Shown piece after piece: positions 63,331 to 64,000 of a stretch of DNA of 64,000 nucleotides (position 1 is its first letter; each line of letters begins with the position of its first letter). The translations under genes and the position numbers were made by a program. The notes under the pieces were generated by a model, which saw only the letters and a program-made list of their open reading frames with translations, did no database searches and was not told the origin of the DNA. Location: NCBI RefSeq assembly GCF_026196735.1, contig NZ_JAPHUF010000002.1, positions 1 to 64,000 of the forward strand, written 5' to 3'. The stretch comes from Sulfurimonas sp. (lineage in GTDB: Bacteria > Campylobacterota > Campylobacteria > Campylobacterales > Sulfurimonadaceae).

Positions 63331-64000
63331 CACAGACAAGCGCCTTGATTTTTGGATATAACGAATATACATCTGAGATAAAAAAGAATATTTCATCGCA
63401 CTATAAAAATATACATGTATTTAAGTTAGATGAAAACATCACACCAATTGATAAAGAAGATGAATCATATGAAGTGTCCATTTTTGATTTAAGTGATAAT
63501 TGGAATCACCTAAGCGATATAGTTGATATTGAAGAGTGTGTAGCTTTTTGCATATTAGAAGATATGGCTGAAAATATATTTTTAACACTATCACTCAGAG
63601 ATACTTTTAAAGACTTGATTATTGTTGCATTGGCAGCTGACAAAGAGAGTGCAGATAAACTGACTTTGGCTGGAGCATCTAGAGTTATTCCAACTACTCA
63701 GACAACTGCAAATGTTATTGTTGACATGTTGGAAAAACCAATTGTTACAGAGGTTTTGCATGATATTTTATATGAGAAAAGCAATCTTAAAATAGCTCAA
63801 ATAAAAGTAGGTGAAAATGACTATTTTGAAGGAAAATATCCATCAGATATAGAGTGGAGCAGGCAACACGGAATTATTGTTTTATCTATTGTTCATGAAG
63901 ATATGAGCACAGAGTTTGTTTACTCATCAAAAGCACAGCACCATGTCATAAAAAAAGGTGATATATTTGTTGTGGTGGGGTATGAGTTAGAGATAAAAGA
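63327..64000 (+). CDS. TrkA-N/TrkA-C (RCK)-like protein, truncated at window end
   Basis: ATG at 63327 overlapping the channel stop (ATGA); translation MTQTSALIFGYNEYTSEIKKN...VIKKGDIFVVVGYELEIK. Confidence 0.75.
   Translation, partial: MTQTSALIFGYNEYTSEIKKNISSHYKNIHVFKLDENITPIDKEDESYEVSIFDLSDNWNHLSDIVDIEECVAFCILEDMAENIFLTLSLRDTFKDLIIVALAADKESADKLTLAGASRVIPTTQTTANVIVDMLEKPIVTEVLHDILYEKSNLKIAQIKVGENDYFEGKYPSDIEWSRQHGIIVLSIVHEDMSTEFVYSSKAQHHVIKKGDIFVVVGYELEIK

Overview
The window looks like a chromosomal segment of a Sulfurimonas-like member of Campylobacterota. This taxonomic call is an inference from gene content and order; no rRNA or tRNA gene was seen. The backbone reads: parA/parB; the F1Fo ATP synthase operon atpF'-F-H-A-G-D-C; a Tol-Pal cluster; slyD, fabD, mtnN and ttcA; then yebC and yigZ; an MSHA-type pilus/type II secretion-like assembly locus in the order mshI-J-K-L-M-N-x-E-G on the minus strand; a cell-shape peptidase pair (Pgp1/Csd4-like and Pgp2/Csd6-like); era, hslU, hslV and rplI; an FTR-rhodanese fusion; argG, flaG and transporters; a GGDEF-EAL protein; nnrS with a NitT/TauT-type ABC transporter and Fur-like boxes; ligA, tlyA, ribF, truD, a detached atpB, gatB and K+ channel/TrkA genes. 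The main accessory feature is an ~8.35 kb integrated element (about 16939-25290) between an unknown gene and yebC. It is bounded by 15-bp perfect direct repeats (ATATGTTATTATACA) and 11-bp iterated arm-like repeats (TGTGCCYAAAN). It carries a tyrosine integrase, an excisionase-like HTH protein, a Rep_trans/RstA-like rolling-circle initiator, a small candidate ssDNA-binding protein, a ribbon-helix-helix regulator, a strongly structured intergenic region, an 18-bp perfect palindrome, and a NACHT NTPase (candidate defence gene) with an unknown partner gene, separated by an 8-bp tandem repeat. A third, degenerate att-like end inside the right border suggests tandem accretion. A second unusual observation is a duplicated 27-codon ORF / double-hairpin repeat placed tightly between rplI-hslV and hslV-hslU. 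All homology calls come from reading the sequence only; no searches were run.
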